Assembly (NCBI GenBank): GCA_029573975.1
Contig: JAKQBU010000123.1
Coordinates: 1 to 5,488 of the forward strand
Reading direction: 5' to 3'
Length of the DNA stretch: 5,488 nt
From: Planctomycetota bacterium
Lineage (GTDB): Bacteria; Planctomycetota; Phycisphaerae; Sedimentisphaerales; SM23-30
Below, one piece after another: positions 1 through 5,488 of this stretch. Below the pieces are notes generated by a model. That model made no database searches and was not told the DNA's origin. It saw nothing but the letters and a program-made list of their open reading frames with translations. The translations under genes were made by a program, and so were the position numbers. The first letter of the stretch is position 1. Each line of letters opens with the position of its first letter.

Positions 1-1242
1 AACGGCGGTTTTGGTCACAACTACTTTCTCCCGTTGCAGCATGCCGGTCAAACTTCTCCCGCCGCTCAAATAGCCTACTATGGCACCGAATCCTACTGGT
101 GCTGTTCGATGCACGGCACGCAAGTTCTCGGTGATATCGTTCGCTGGGCCATTTTGCAATCGGACAAAGCCTTCTGGATTACCTGGCTGGCGGAAACCCG
201 CGCGGAATTTTCCAGGGACAACAGAAAAATCCAGGTATCTACCCTGCAAACCCGGCCGGATACCTGGCAGGTCACTCTGGAGGCACCGTCGCCAACCAAA
301 ACTACCGTGAAATTACGGGTGCCCGCTTGGGCTGATTCCCTCCGGGTAAACGGTAAAAAACAGCAGTTCAAAAACGGCTGGGCCGAAGTCCCCTGTGACT
401 GGACCGGCGAACTGAAACTGGACGTGCAGTTGTCCTCCGCTGTCAAACTGGCCGGGCCGTCTCAATCCCAGCCGATAAAGGACCGCCCCGTTCGCATTTG
501 CCGCGGTCCGCATATTTTCTGCTTGCCGCAAGCCTGGCTGGCCAAAGAATTCCGCCCGAATTCCGCTGTACCCTCGATTCTTATGTCCAATGAAAACCCG
601 AATTCAGAATCCATACCCGTGGTACTGAAAGGCCCCGATTCCCGCCTCCAGCTAACCTCTTTGGTCCCCCTCTCCCGCCGCCCCACTGGCGCCTGTTTCC
701 TCCTCTTTGATGCCGAAACCATCCAACCGGATGCCTTTCAGGATCTGACTCAACAAGCCGAACCCACACCGGATCCCGGAACTCCCATCGAAGTCATGTT
801 CGCCTGCGACGGTAACTATGAAATTTATCTCAACGGTGAAAACGTTTATCAATACGCCGGCTGGGGAGCCTCCGCCCGGATTACCCTCTATCCCCGACAA
901 AAGAATAATATCCTGGCGGTCCGGGCCAAAAGCCAGGCCCAGCGGCCCGCTTTAATCGGCACTATACAAACGGCAGCCCAGCAGATCACCACCCAGCCGG
1001 ACCAGGTCACGGTGTTCCCATGCCCGGATCAAATCCCGCCCGCCTGGCTAAGTGATCCCGGCCAGTGGCCGCAAAAAGCTAAGGTCGAAAACCTCGGCGG
1101 CTATGGTACTGCCCCCTGGGGCCACTATCCGGCCCAATTCGCCGGCACCAATGCCCGCTGGATTTGGCCGCAACCCCCCCAGCCTTCCCCCGAAAATACC
1201 GGCTGGCTGTTCTGCTTTCCCTTTACGCTGCCCGAAAAATAA
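1..1242 (+). CDS. DUF1680/GH127-type glycoside hydrolase (beta-L-arabinofuranosidase-like), 3' part, 5' end outside window
   Basis: The frame is open from base 1 to the TAA at 1240-1242 and shows 413 residues. The possible TTG at 34 is not a credible start because family-like sequence continues upstream to the window edge. At codons 30-39 the segment ESYWCCSMHG carries a Cys-Cys pair (100-105). In characterised GH127 enzymes a CC motif supplies the nucleophilic cysteine and zinc ligands. Codons 100-180 form the following beta-sandwich, with LRVPAWADSLRVNG and later RICRGPHIFCLPQAW, matching the pattern 'LRIPxWA...VNG...RGPlvyc' typical of DUF1680. Codons about 262-325 (FACDGNYEIYLNGE...) look like an appended galactose-binding-type beta-sandwich similar to those on rhamnosidases. 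A tail with NARWIWPQ (codons 384-391) ends the protein. The family removes terminal beta-L-arabinofuranose, but many DUF1680 members are uncharacterised and the catalytic (alpha/alpha)6 barrel is mostly off-window, so the substrate is inferred. The gene converges on the GH38-type gene. Confidence 0.8.
   Translation, partial: NGGFGHNYFLPLQHAGQTSPAAQIAYYGTESYWCCSMHGTQVLGDIVRWAILQSDKAFWITWLAETRAEFSRDNRKIQVSTLQTRPDTWQVTLEAPSPTKTTVKLRVPAWADSLRVNGKKQQFKNGWAEVPCDWTGELKLDVQLSSAVKLAGPSQSQPIKDRPVRICRGPHIFCLPQAWLAKEFRPNSAVPSILMSNENPNSESIPVVLKGPDSRLQLTSLVPLSRRPTGACFLLFDAETIQPDAFQDLTQQAEPTPDPGTPIEVMFACDGNYEIYLNGENVYQYAGWGASARITLYPRQKNNILAVRAKSQAQRPALIGTIQTAAQQITTQPDQVTVFPCPDQIPPAWLSDPGQWPQKAKVENLGGYGTAPWGHYPAQFAGTNARWIWPQPPQPSPENTGWLFCFPFTLPEK
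784..978 (+). other. Appended carbohydrate-binding-like domain in the GH127-type protein
   Basis: Within the plus-strand hydrolase, the segment from IEVMFACDGNYEIYLNGE to about ALIGTIQT has the alternating strand pattern and 'D..yeiYlNGe.v...' signature seen in galactose-binding-like folds accompanying bacterial rhamnosidases and related glycosidases. It follows a proline-rich linker (PTPDPGTP), which supports a separate domain. Boundaries are approximate and the ligand cannot be told from sequence. Confidence 0.45.
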
Positions 1243-1359
1243 AGCAGACTCTAAAAATGCCTTATCTAAGCCCCGACCGTAAGGGAGGGGGTCAAAAACG
1301 TTGTGTTTTATACGTTTGGAATATCCTTATTTATAGCTATTTCCTATATATTTAGAAGG
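1243..1359. other. AT-rich convergent intergenic gap with weak inverted repeats
   Basis: This gap lies between the two convergent stop codons. It contains an AAACGT/ACGTTT inverted repeat (1296-1301 and 1312-1317, 10-nt loop). On the minus strand the right arm runs into a short T stretch. There is also a loose CCCC/GGGG pairing (1271-1274 with 1287-1290). Either could serve as a transcription end for one of the genes, but the stems are short and no GC-rich hairpin with a long U-tract is visible. No gene is seen here. Confidence 0.3.
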
Positions 1360-4300
1360 TTACGGTTCCACTCGCAAAGTAACAATCTGATACGGAACCA
1401 TTTCCAACGGTTTGGTAGAGGGTGAGATTTTGTCTTCCATCGGATTGCTGAGCCAGGTTTCCTGCGGCGGTTTGGCCCATTTCAACCGCACCGTCGCCTG
1501 CTGATTACCGGAATTAAACAACCGCACCATCATGGCCTGCCCATCCCGGCTGGGCTTCAGCGACGTAACCACAATCCCCTCCCCTTCGACCTCCAGCAGT
1601 GGCGCTGTTGGCGGCTGCGATGGGTCTGCTTCCCGCACCAGCAGAGGATTGCACACGCCTCGCCCCGTCCGCTGCGCCTCCGCCTGATTATAACCGCTCG
1701 CGTGCGGCCGCAACACATACCGGAACGTGCAGATCCCCTCCTGATATGCCGCATAATTCGTTTCCCAATGATTGTTCATCACCCACGAATAGAAGGTCTG
1801 CCCCGGCTCAATCCTCTGGCGGTACTGCTCCGCCCCCACCGCCGCCGCCGCGATCTTAATCGGGTCAAACTGCAGCATCGGCGCATCCACCGTCACCCAC
1901 GTCAGCCCGTAATCCTCATTCGATATATCCACCCACCGCTGTACGCAGTAAAAGTTCCGGTTAGCTCCGGGAATCTGATCCTTTTCCGGCTGCTCCGCCG
2001 CCCACGGTATATCAATCCGGGCTATGCCTCCTGGAATTTGCAGTGGATAAGCAAAATATACCCCTTCCGGCCGCAGTTCCTTCTTCTTATCCACAATATT
2101 GATAAGCTCAACAGTATCCCCACCCTCGAAAATACGCACCTTGCGGGTCAGCCTCGCGCAGCCCGGCGCCGCCGACTCAATCGACAGCGTAGCCACCACC
2201 GGCCCGGCATCCTCCACCGTCACCTTGACCGGCCCTTCCATCCGATGATTGTCCTGCGCCGGGTCTCTGCCGATAATATACAGGTAATCATTGATCCCCT
2301 GACCCTGGCTCCCATCCACCAGGTCCCCCGCAATCCCTTTACATCGCAGACTCTGGATCGCCCCGCTTTGCGGATTAATCTCCACTAACAGTATATCATT
2401 GGCAATCGTCAGCCCCGTCGCCTTCGCCGCCCCATGCTTACTGCCATCCCCTTTTACCACCGAATACCGGCGGACGCCAAATGGCGGCACTTCCCGCGCC
2501 ACAAACGCCAGCTCACCGGATCCCAGCCGCTGGGAAGCGACAGCCTTGCCTTTCTCATCCACCACCTTATCCCCCGCCCCCGACTGTTGAGGCGACAAGA
2601 TCACCAACTGCGTCTGCGGCCACGAACAGGTATTCATCACATCTACCACTTGAGAACCAGCCTTACTCTCCCCCTCCACCGCCTCCGCGGCCAGTTCCTC
2701 CGTCATCCGCGCCCCCTCCAGCGCAAACTTCTGCTTGTACGCCGCCTGCTGTTTCACAAACGGGGCTTCCGGCTCACTGATACTGTTCCACGCCCCCCAC
2801 GTATGTTCATCATACATAATCAGATTCGTCCACGCCTGATCGAACCGCTCCGCCGGGTATCGCCCCCGGTCGAACATCGCCCACAGCGTCTGCGCCTGCA
2901 CCAGCTTATCACACGCCCGCCGGTCGAGCGCCTTATCCGCCGCTGTTGACGCCGCCCCGTCCTCCCAGTACGGCGTAAAATCTCCCTTCACCACCGGCAG
3001 CCGGTCGCCATACCGCTCCTCCAGCCGCTTCATCGCCCCGCTGTTGCGGGCCACGATCATCTTCGGATACGCATACTTTTCGTTCCACTCCTTCACAAAA
3101 TCGCACAGCGCCGGGTTCGGCGGCCCGTTGTCCCCCCCGATATTGTACCGCACCATCACCAGATCATACGGATACCCCTGCCGCTCCAGCCGGTCCAGGT
3201 AATCGAGAATCTTGCCCTTCTCAATCCGATGCCCCACCGGATTGCCATGAAACCACGAATACCCGGTACTCGGCATCCAGAACAGAACCTTATGCTCTCC
3301 GCTCGGCGACACCCAGTAAAACGGCTTATCCCCCCACTCGAACGTCCAGCCGATCCGGTGCCCGGCATTCGGCCCCACCGACATATACCGCACCCCGTTC
3401 TGCGCCAGCGCCGAGACCAGCCCCCAGGTATAACCCGGCACATCCGACTGCATAATCGAATCGATCTGTACCCCGTACTCTTTTTCAAACCGCTTGGCCG
3501 ACGCCATCAGCTCCATCAGTTCTTCCTCGGTATAGATTCCCGACATCGCCTGCGCATACAGCGCATCCATATGAATGCTCCCCGCCCGCGCCGCCGCCAC
3601 AAAGCGGGCCTTCTCCTCCTCACCCGCCGTCCGCATGAACTCTTCCACCGCCCACATCCCTTCCGGATGCCACACAAACCGCGCCTCCTCCGGATAATCT
3701 TTCGTATCGTCAATATACTGCAGCGCCTTCCGCAGATGCTCCACCTGGATCCGCAGCACTTCCTCCTGGGTATGGGTATAGCCGATATCCAGATGCGTTT
3801 GATGCACCAGATGCACCTCCCACTTCCGCACCGGCTTCAGCACCACTTCCTGTCCCACCACCTGCCCGGCCTCCTCCAGCACCGCCCGCACCTTCGTTTC
3901 CTTCTCCACTGCCGGCGCTAAAACCTCCACCTCCTGCTCCCCGCTGGCCAGCCTCTTACCCGCCATCTTTCCTCCTTCAATCCCTGCCTTCACCTCAATC
4001 GCCTCCCCAATCCGCTGCACTTTCATCACCACCGGTTGTAACATCCCCCCGTCCTTCCCTCTAACCAGCACCGGCTCCGCCCGCACCTCCAGCAGTTTCG
4101 TCTCCGGCTTCGGCTTGGCCAGCACCACCCCCGCCGGCGTCTCCATCGTAATACAATCGAACAGCACCCACGAACCCGCCCGACTGGTAATCTCCAGCCG
4201 GTTTTCCCCCTTCACCAGTTCCGCTGCTGGCATATCGAAACTAACCCGTTCTTCCCGCCCCGCCGCCGGATTGCCGTTTATCGAATGGTCCCCCGCCCCC

Positions 4301-4725
4301 TTCGGCATCTGTTTTTCATACGCATGACCATTCACACAGATCTTGAGCACCGGCGGATTGCTACTATGCGTATCCGCCAGATCGATCACTACCCGGCAAT
4401 CCCCTCCCGCCACCGTCTTTTCCAGTGGAAATACCACCGCAAAAGTATGCTCCTTACCCCCCGCCCACGCATCCATCGGACCCGGCAGCACATACGGCCA
4501 GTCCCGCTGCTCGCTGGACAATCCCACCGTAAACTGGCAATCCCCGGGAAAACGCTTGCTATAGTCTCCCCAGCCCCCCTTCCCTAACGCAAACTCCCCT
4601 GTATCATTATCTGCCTTCCCAATCTGCCACAGCACCTCCTCACCTTCCGCCGCCCCCCAAACACTGACCGACATAACACTCAAAATAGCAAGGAGTAACA
4701 CCACTATGCAGCCGTTGTTATTCAT
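1360..4725 (-). CDS. Secreted GH38-type alpha-mannosidase with N-terminal PL4-like carbohydrate-binding domain
   Basis: The product has 1121 residues. The start at 4725 is preferred over the ATG at 4740 because GGAG lies 9 nt before it and nothing similar precedes the longer start. Residues 7-22 are a hydrophobic signal-peptide core, with cleavage probably near WGAA (23-26). Residues about 31-200 (VLWQIGKADNDTGEF, then FPGDCQFTVG and DWPYV) resemble the C-terminal carbohydrate-binding domain of rhamnogalacturonan lyases (PL4). Residues about 301-670 are the GH38 catalytic domain: HQTHLDIGYT (308-317) offers zinc ligands H311 and D313, SDVPGYTW (427-434) holds the presumed nucleophile and zinc ligand D428, GGDNGPP (530-536) may supply the acid/base D532, and DEHTWGAW (639-646) the zinc ligand H641. 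Residues about 770-1010 fit the GH38 C-terminal beta-sandwich. GH38 enzymes are zinc-dependent retaining alpha-mannosidases. The nucleophile motif differs from the classical DPFGHS, so the exact substrate is uncertain. Assignments of catalytic residues rest on motif comparison with GMII-type enzymes. Confidence 0.88.
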   Translation of the reverse strand: MNNNGCIVVLLLAILSVMSVSVWGAAEGEEVLWQIGKADNDTGEFALGKGGWGDYSKRFPGDCQFTVGLSSEQRDWPYVLPGPMDAWAGGKEHTFAVVFPLEKTVAGGDCRVVIDLADTHSSNPPVLKICVNGHAYEKQMPKGAGDHSINGNPAAGREERVSFDMPAAELVKGENRLEITSRAGSWVLFDCITMETPAGVVLAKPKPETKLLEVRAEPVLVRGKDGGMLQPVVMKVQRIGEAIEVKAGIEGGKMAGKRLASGEQEVEVLAPAVEKETKVRAVLEEAGQVVGQEVVLKPVRKWEVHLVHQTHLDIGYTHTQEEVLRIQVEHLRKALQYIDDTKDYPEEARFVWHPEGMWAVEEFMRTAGEEEKARFVAAARAGSIHMDALYAQAMSGIYTEEELMELMASAKRFEKEYGVQIDSIMQSDVPGYTWGLVSALAQNGVRYMSVGPNAGHRIGWTFEWGDKPFYWVSPSGEHKVLFWMPSTGYSWFHGNPVGHRIEKGKILDYLDRLERQGYPYDLVMVRYNIGGDNGPPNPALCDFVKEWNEKYAYPKMIVARNSGAMKRLEERYGDRLPVVKGDFTPYWEDGAASTAADKALDRRACDKLVQAQTLWAMFDRGRYPAERFDQAWTNLIMYDEHTWGAWNSISEPEAPFVKQQAAYKQKFALEGARMTEELAAEAVEGESKAGSQVVDVMNTCSWPQTQLVILSPQQSGAGDKVVDEKGKAVASQRLGSGELAFVAREVPPFGVRRYSVVKGDGSKHGAAKATGLTIANDILLVEINPQSGAIQSLRCKGIAGDLVDGSQGQGINDYLYIIGRDPAQDNHRMEGPVKVTVEDAGPVVATLSIESAAPGCARLTRKVRIFEGGDTVELINIVDKKKELRPEGVYFAYPLQIPGGIARIDIPWAAEQPEKDQIPGANRNFYCVQRWVDISNEDYGLTWVTVDAPMLQFDPIKIAAAAVGAEQYRQRIEPGQTFYSWVMNNHWETNYAAYQEGICTFRYVLRPHASGYNQAEAQRTGRGVCNPLLVREADPSQPPTAPLLEVEGEGIVVTSLKPSRDGQAMMVRLFNSGNQQATVRLKWAKPPQETWLSNPMEDKISPSTKPLEMVPYQIVTLRVEP
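4648..4725 (-). other. Signal peptide of the GH38-type protein
   Basis: Residues 1-26 have a short polar start (MNNNGC), a hydrophobic core rich in V, L and I, and small residues near WGAA, followed by the acidic EGEE. Cleavage after A26 or G24 both satisfy the small -1/-3 rule. The lone Cys6 precedes the hydrophobic core, so this is not a lipoprotein signal. Export from the cytoplasm is predicted. Confidence 0.75.
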
Positions 4726-4734
4726 CGTTTCTAT

Positions 4735-4738
4735 CTCC
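4735..4738 (-). promoter_or_regulatory. Ribosome binding site deciding the GH38 gene start
   Basis: On the minus strand GGAG is followed by nine bases and then ATG (4725-4723). The GGAG overlaps the upstream in-frame ATG at 4740, which itself has no purine-rich motif in front of it. This favours the downstream start and removes five residues from the longest reading frame. Confidence 0.6.
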
Positions 4739-4756
4739 ATTACCGGTTCGTAAACT

Positions 4757-4801
4757 CAGATATCAACTGCCGTTCCTATAACCCAGATACCTCTCAGATA
4801 C
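4757..4801. repeat. Three CAGATA repeats upstream of the GH38 gene
   Basis: CAGATA occurs at 4757-4762, 4784-4789 and 4795-4800. Two copies share CTCAGATA (4755-4762 and 4793-4800) and two share CAGATAC (4784-4790 and 4795-4801). The close pair is 11 bp apart, about one helical turn. They overlap the weak candidate promoter, so a regulator-binding site is possible; chance is not excluded. Confidence 0.4.
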
Positions 4802-4803
4802 AA
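4775..4803 (-). promoter_or_regulatory. Weak candidate sigma70-like promoter for the GH38 gene
   Basis: On the minus strand TTGTAT (4803-4798) and TATAGG (4780-4775) are separated by 17 bases. They match three and four of the six consensus positions respectively. A start near 4768 would leave a leader of roughly 40 nt. The match is poor and promoter rules in this organism are unknown. Confidence 0.22.
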
Positions 4804-4815
4804 GAACAATTTGAT

Positions 4816-4846
4816 AAAACCAACCTGCCACGGCGATCCACCGGGC
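4816..4846 (-). terminator. Possible weak terminator after the 140-residue gene
   Basis: Ten bases after the minus-strand stop codon, GCCCGG and CCG-T-GGC (4846-4841 and 4833-4827) can pair around a 7-nt loop with one bulged base. After three intervening bases comes TTGGTTTT (4823-4816). The stem is short and the T-tract is interrupted, so read-through into the GH38 gene remains possible. Confidence 0.28.
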
Positions 4847-4854
4847 GACTGCTC

Positions 4855-5277
4855 TTACTCCGGGAGCCAAAACCGGTAGGAAATGCCCAATCGCTCCACT
4901 CGCACGCTTTTGAGATTATCCCAGCGGCTGTCACCGGCCGAACCACTCCCTTGCATTCCCTTCCAAAACGGACAAAACGGGCAATCCTCACCCGATTCAA
5001 AATCCTTACCTTCTTCGTGCGGACAGCCCATAACCACGGTGGCGGTGACTACCGTTTTTACCCCATAGCCGCGCATAAAAGAATAGATTTCTCCTGCCAC
5101 CTTTTCACTGGTTGCCACCTGCGTCCCAACCCACCGTTCGAGTGCAATCACATGTTCAGTCTGTTCATCCGGAATAATACCTACCGCCAGCTTGGTAACG
5201 GTCTTGTCATCAGGGCCGTAAGGGGTAACTGTGGCCAAGGGATATTTCACACGTGACTTTTTTTGAAACTTCTTCAT
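4855..5277 (-). CDS. Conserved-looking 140-residue protein with CPHEEG and CPxCPFW motifs, function unknown
   Basis: The start at 5277 is chosen over an ATG 87 nt upstream because AGGCGGTGA, nearly a full anti-Shine-Dalgarno complement, lies 4 nt before it, and the upstream extension (Cys, Tyr and Phe rich) is coded by AT-rich leader DNA. The N-terminus is basic (MKKFQKKSRVKYP), followed by PYGPDD (19-24), a middle stretch with RW (48-49), and a hydrophobic strand VVTATVVMG (76-84) that leads directly into CPHEEG (85-90). A second cluster CPFCPFW (99-105) follows. C85, H87, C99 and C102 could bind a metal. I recall similar uncharacterised bacterial proteins with a GCPHEEG...CPxCPFW core but cannot name a family. 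There is no signal peptide or membrane segment, so a cytoplasmic protein is likely. It lies upstream of the GH38 gene on the same strand with a 129-bp gap; a functional link is not shown. Residues about 106-140 have no recognised motif. Confidence 0.75.
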   Translation of the reverse strand: MKKFQKKSRVKYPLATVTPYGPDDKTVTKLAVGIIPDEQTEHVIALERWVGTQVATSEKVAGEIYSFMRGYGVKTVVTATVVMGCPHEEGKDFESGEDCPFCPFWKGMQGSGSAGDSRWDNLKSVRVERLGISYRFWLPE

Positions 5278-5281
5278 TGCT

Positions 5282-5290
5282 TCACCGCCT
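5282..5290 (-). promoter_or_regulatory. Strong ribosome binding site of the 140-residue gene
   Basis: The minus strand reads AGGCGGTGA, differing by one base from AGGAGGTGA, and ends 4 nt before the ATG at 5277. It decides the start against the longer reading frame beginning at 5364. Confidence 0.65.
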
Positions 5291-5322
5291 GCATTCAAAA
5301 CAAGGAAGTTGCCACACATACG

Positions 5323-5359
5323 CATATAAATAGAATAACAATGACAAACAAAAATGCAA
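5323..5359 (-). promoter_or_regulatory. AT-rich candidate promoter region for the 140-residue gene
   Basis: The T-rich minus strand offers two overlapping weak pairs: TTGCAT (5359-5354) with TATTCT (5337-5332) at 16 bp, or TTGTTT (5351-5346) with TATATG (5328-5323) at 17 bp. The abrupt fall in GC content compared with both sides supports a regulatory region more than either exact box. Confidence 0.27.
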
Positions 5360-5387
5360 AGCAATCAACCAAATTTTAATCGGAAGC

Positions 5388-5474
5388 CTAACGCACCAGT
5401 TTTCCACGGAATGAATCCCCGTTCCTCATGGCACGCAATAGGGCTCGAAAGGCATAGTACACCTTAGCCACTTG
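5388..5474 (-). pseudogene. Possible C-terminal remnant of a gene at the window edge (transposase-like, weak)
   Basis: On the minus strand a stop-to-stop frame of 28 codons reads QVAKVYYAFRALLRAMRNGD and ends SFRGKLVR before TAG at 5390-5388. The amphipathic 'A..yyafRALLRAMR.G..FR' pattern resembles the C-terminal end of IS110-type transposases in style, but similarity is from memory and the piece is short. An in-frame TGA at 5477-5475 closes it upstream, so it would be a decayed remnant or a chance frame. No ribosome binding site or inverted repeat supports an intact gene. Confidence 0.2.
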
Positions 5475-5488
5475 TCACTTAACAACGC

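Noticed and set aside
34..36. TTG at 34 as the start of the GH127-type gene
   Set aside because: The frame is open to base 1 with protein-like sequence (NGGFGHNYFLPL), and the barrel domain expected before the CC motif must lie upstream, so the gene is truncated by the window.
1702..2388. 228-codon plus-strand open frame inside the GH38 gene
   Set aside because: Its product is rich in Arg, His, Pro and Ile with no domain, as expected from the complement of a G-rich coding strand. The opposite strand carries clear GH38 C-terminal domain sequence.
3229..3921. 230-codon plus-strand open frame opposite the GH38 catalytic domain
   Set aside because: Arg/His/Pro/Leu-rich composition without motifs; it lies antisense to the HQTHLDIGYT and SDVPGYTW motifs of the real gene.
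4794..5000. Minus-strand 68-codon frame overlapping the end of the small gene, considered as a frameshifted C-terminus
   Set aside because: Its composition is Arg-rich and motif-free, and the main frame continues past CPFCPFW to a normal stop without any sign of disruption.
4951..5256. Plus-strand 101-codon frame opposite the small gene
   Set aside because: It is the complement of the CPHEEG-motif gene, which has a strong ribosome binding site. The antisense frame shows no recognisable motif.
5278..5364. N-terminal extension of the small protein by 29 residues
   Set aside because: The extension is coded by AT-rich leader DNA, has a Cys/Tyr-rich non-family-like composition and would place the strong ribosome binding site inside the gene.

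Overview
The window holds two carbohydrate-active enzyme genes and one small gene of unknown function. The C-rich plus strand, the large secreted glycosidase and the fusion of a rhamnogalacturonan-lyase-type domain to a GH38 catalytic domain suggest a polysaccharide-degrading bacterium. A member of the Planctomycetota-Verrucomicrobiota-Lentisphaerota group is plausible, but this is inferred from gene content and no taxonomic marker is present.

Layout: positions 1-1242 (+) are the 3' part of a DUF1680/GH127-type glycoside hydrolase (beta-L-arabinofuranosidase-like) whose 5' end lies outside the window. A 117-bp AT-rich gap (1243-1359) separates it from a convergent gene at 1360-4725 (-). That gene encodes an exported 1121-residue protein with an N-terminal PL4-like carbohydrate-binding domain, a GH38 alpha-mannosidase-type catalytic domain and the GH38 C-terminal beta-sandwich. 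Upstream of it on the same strand lies a 129-bp gap with three CAGATA-type repeats and a weak candidate promoter. Next comes a 140-residue cysteine-motif protein of unknown function (4855-5277, -). The last 211 bp hold that gene's leader and, at the edge, a short stop-to-stop frame that may be the tail of a decayed gene.

The two hydrolases fit the breakdown of a plant, algal or host glycan containing arabinose and mannose-like residues. The GH38-type protein is predicted to act outside the cytoplasm. The location of the GH127-type protein cannot be judged because its N-terminus is missing. No transporter, sulfatase, SusC/D pair or regulator lies within the window, so a full utilisation locus can only be guessed at. 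No RNA gene, CRISPR array, complete insertion sequence or convincing strong terminator was found.
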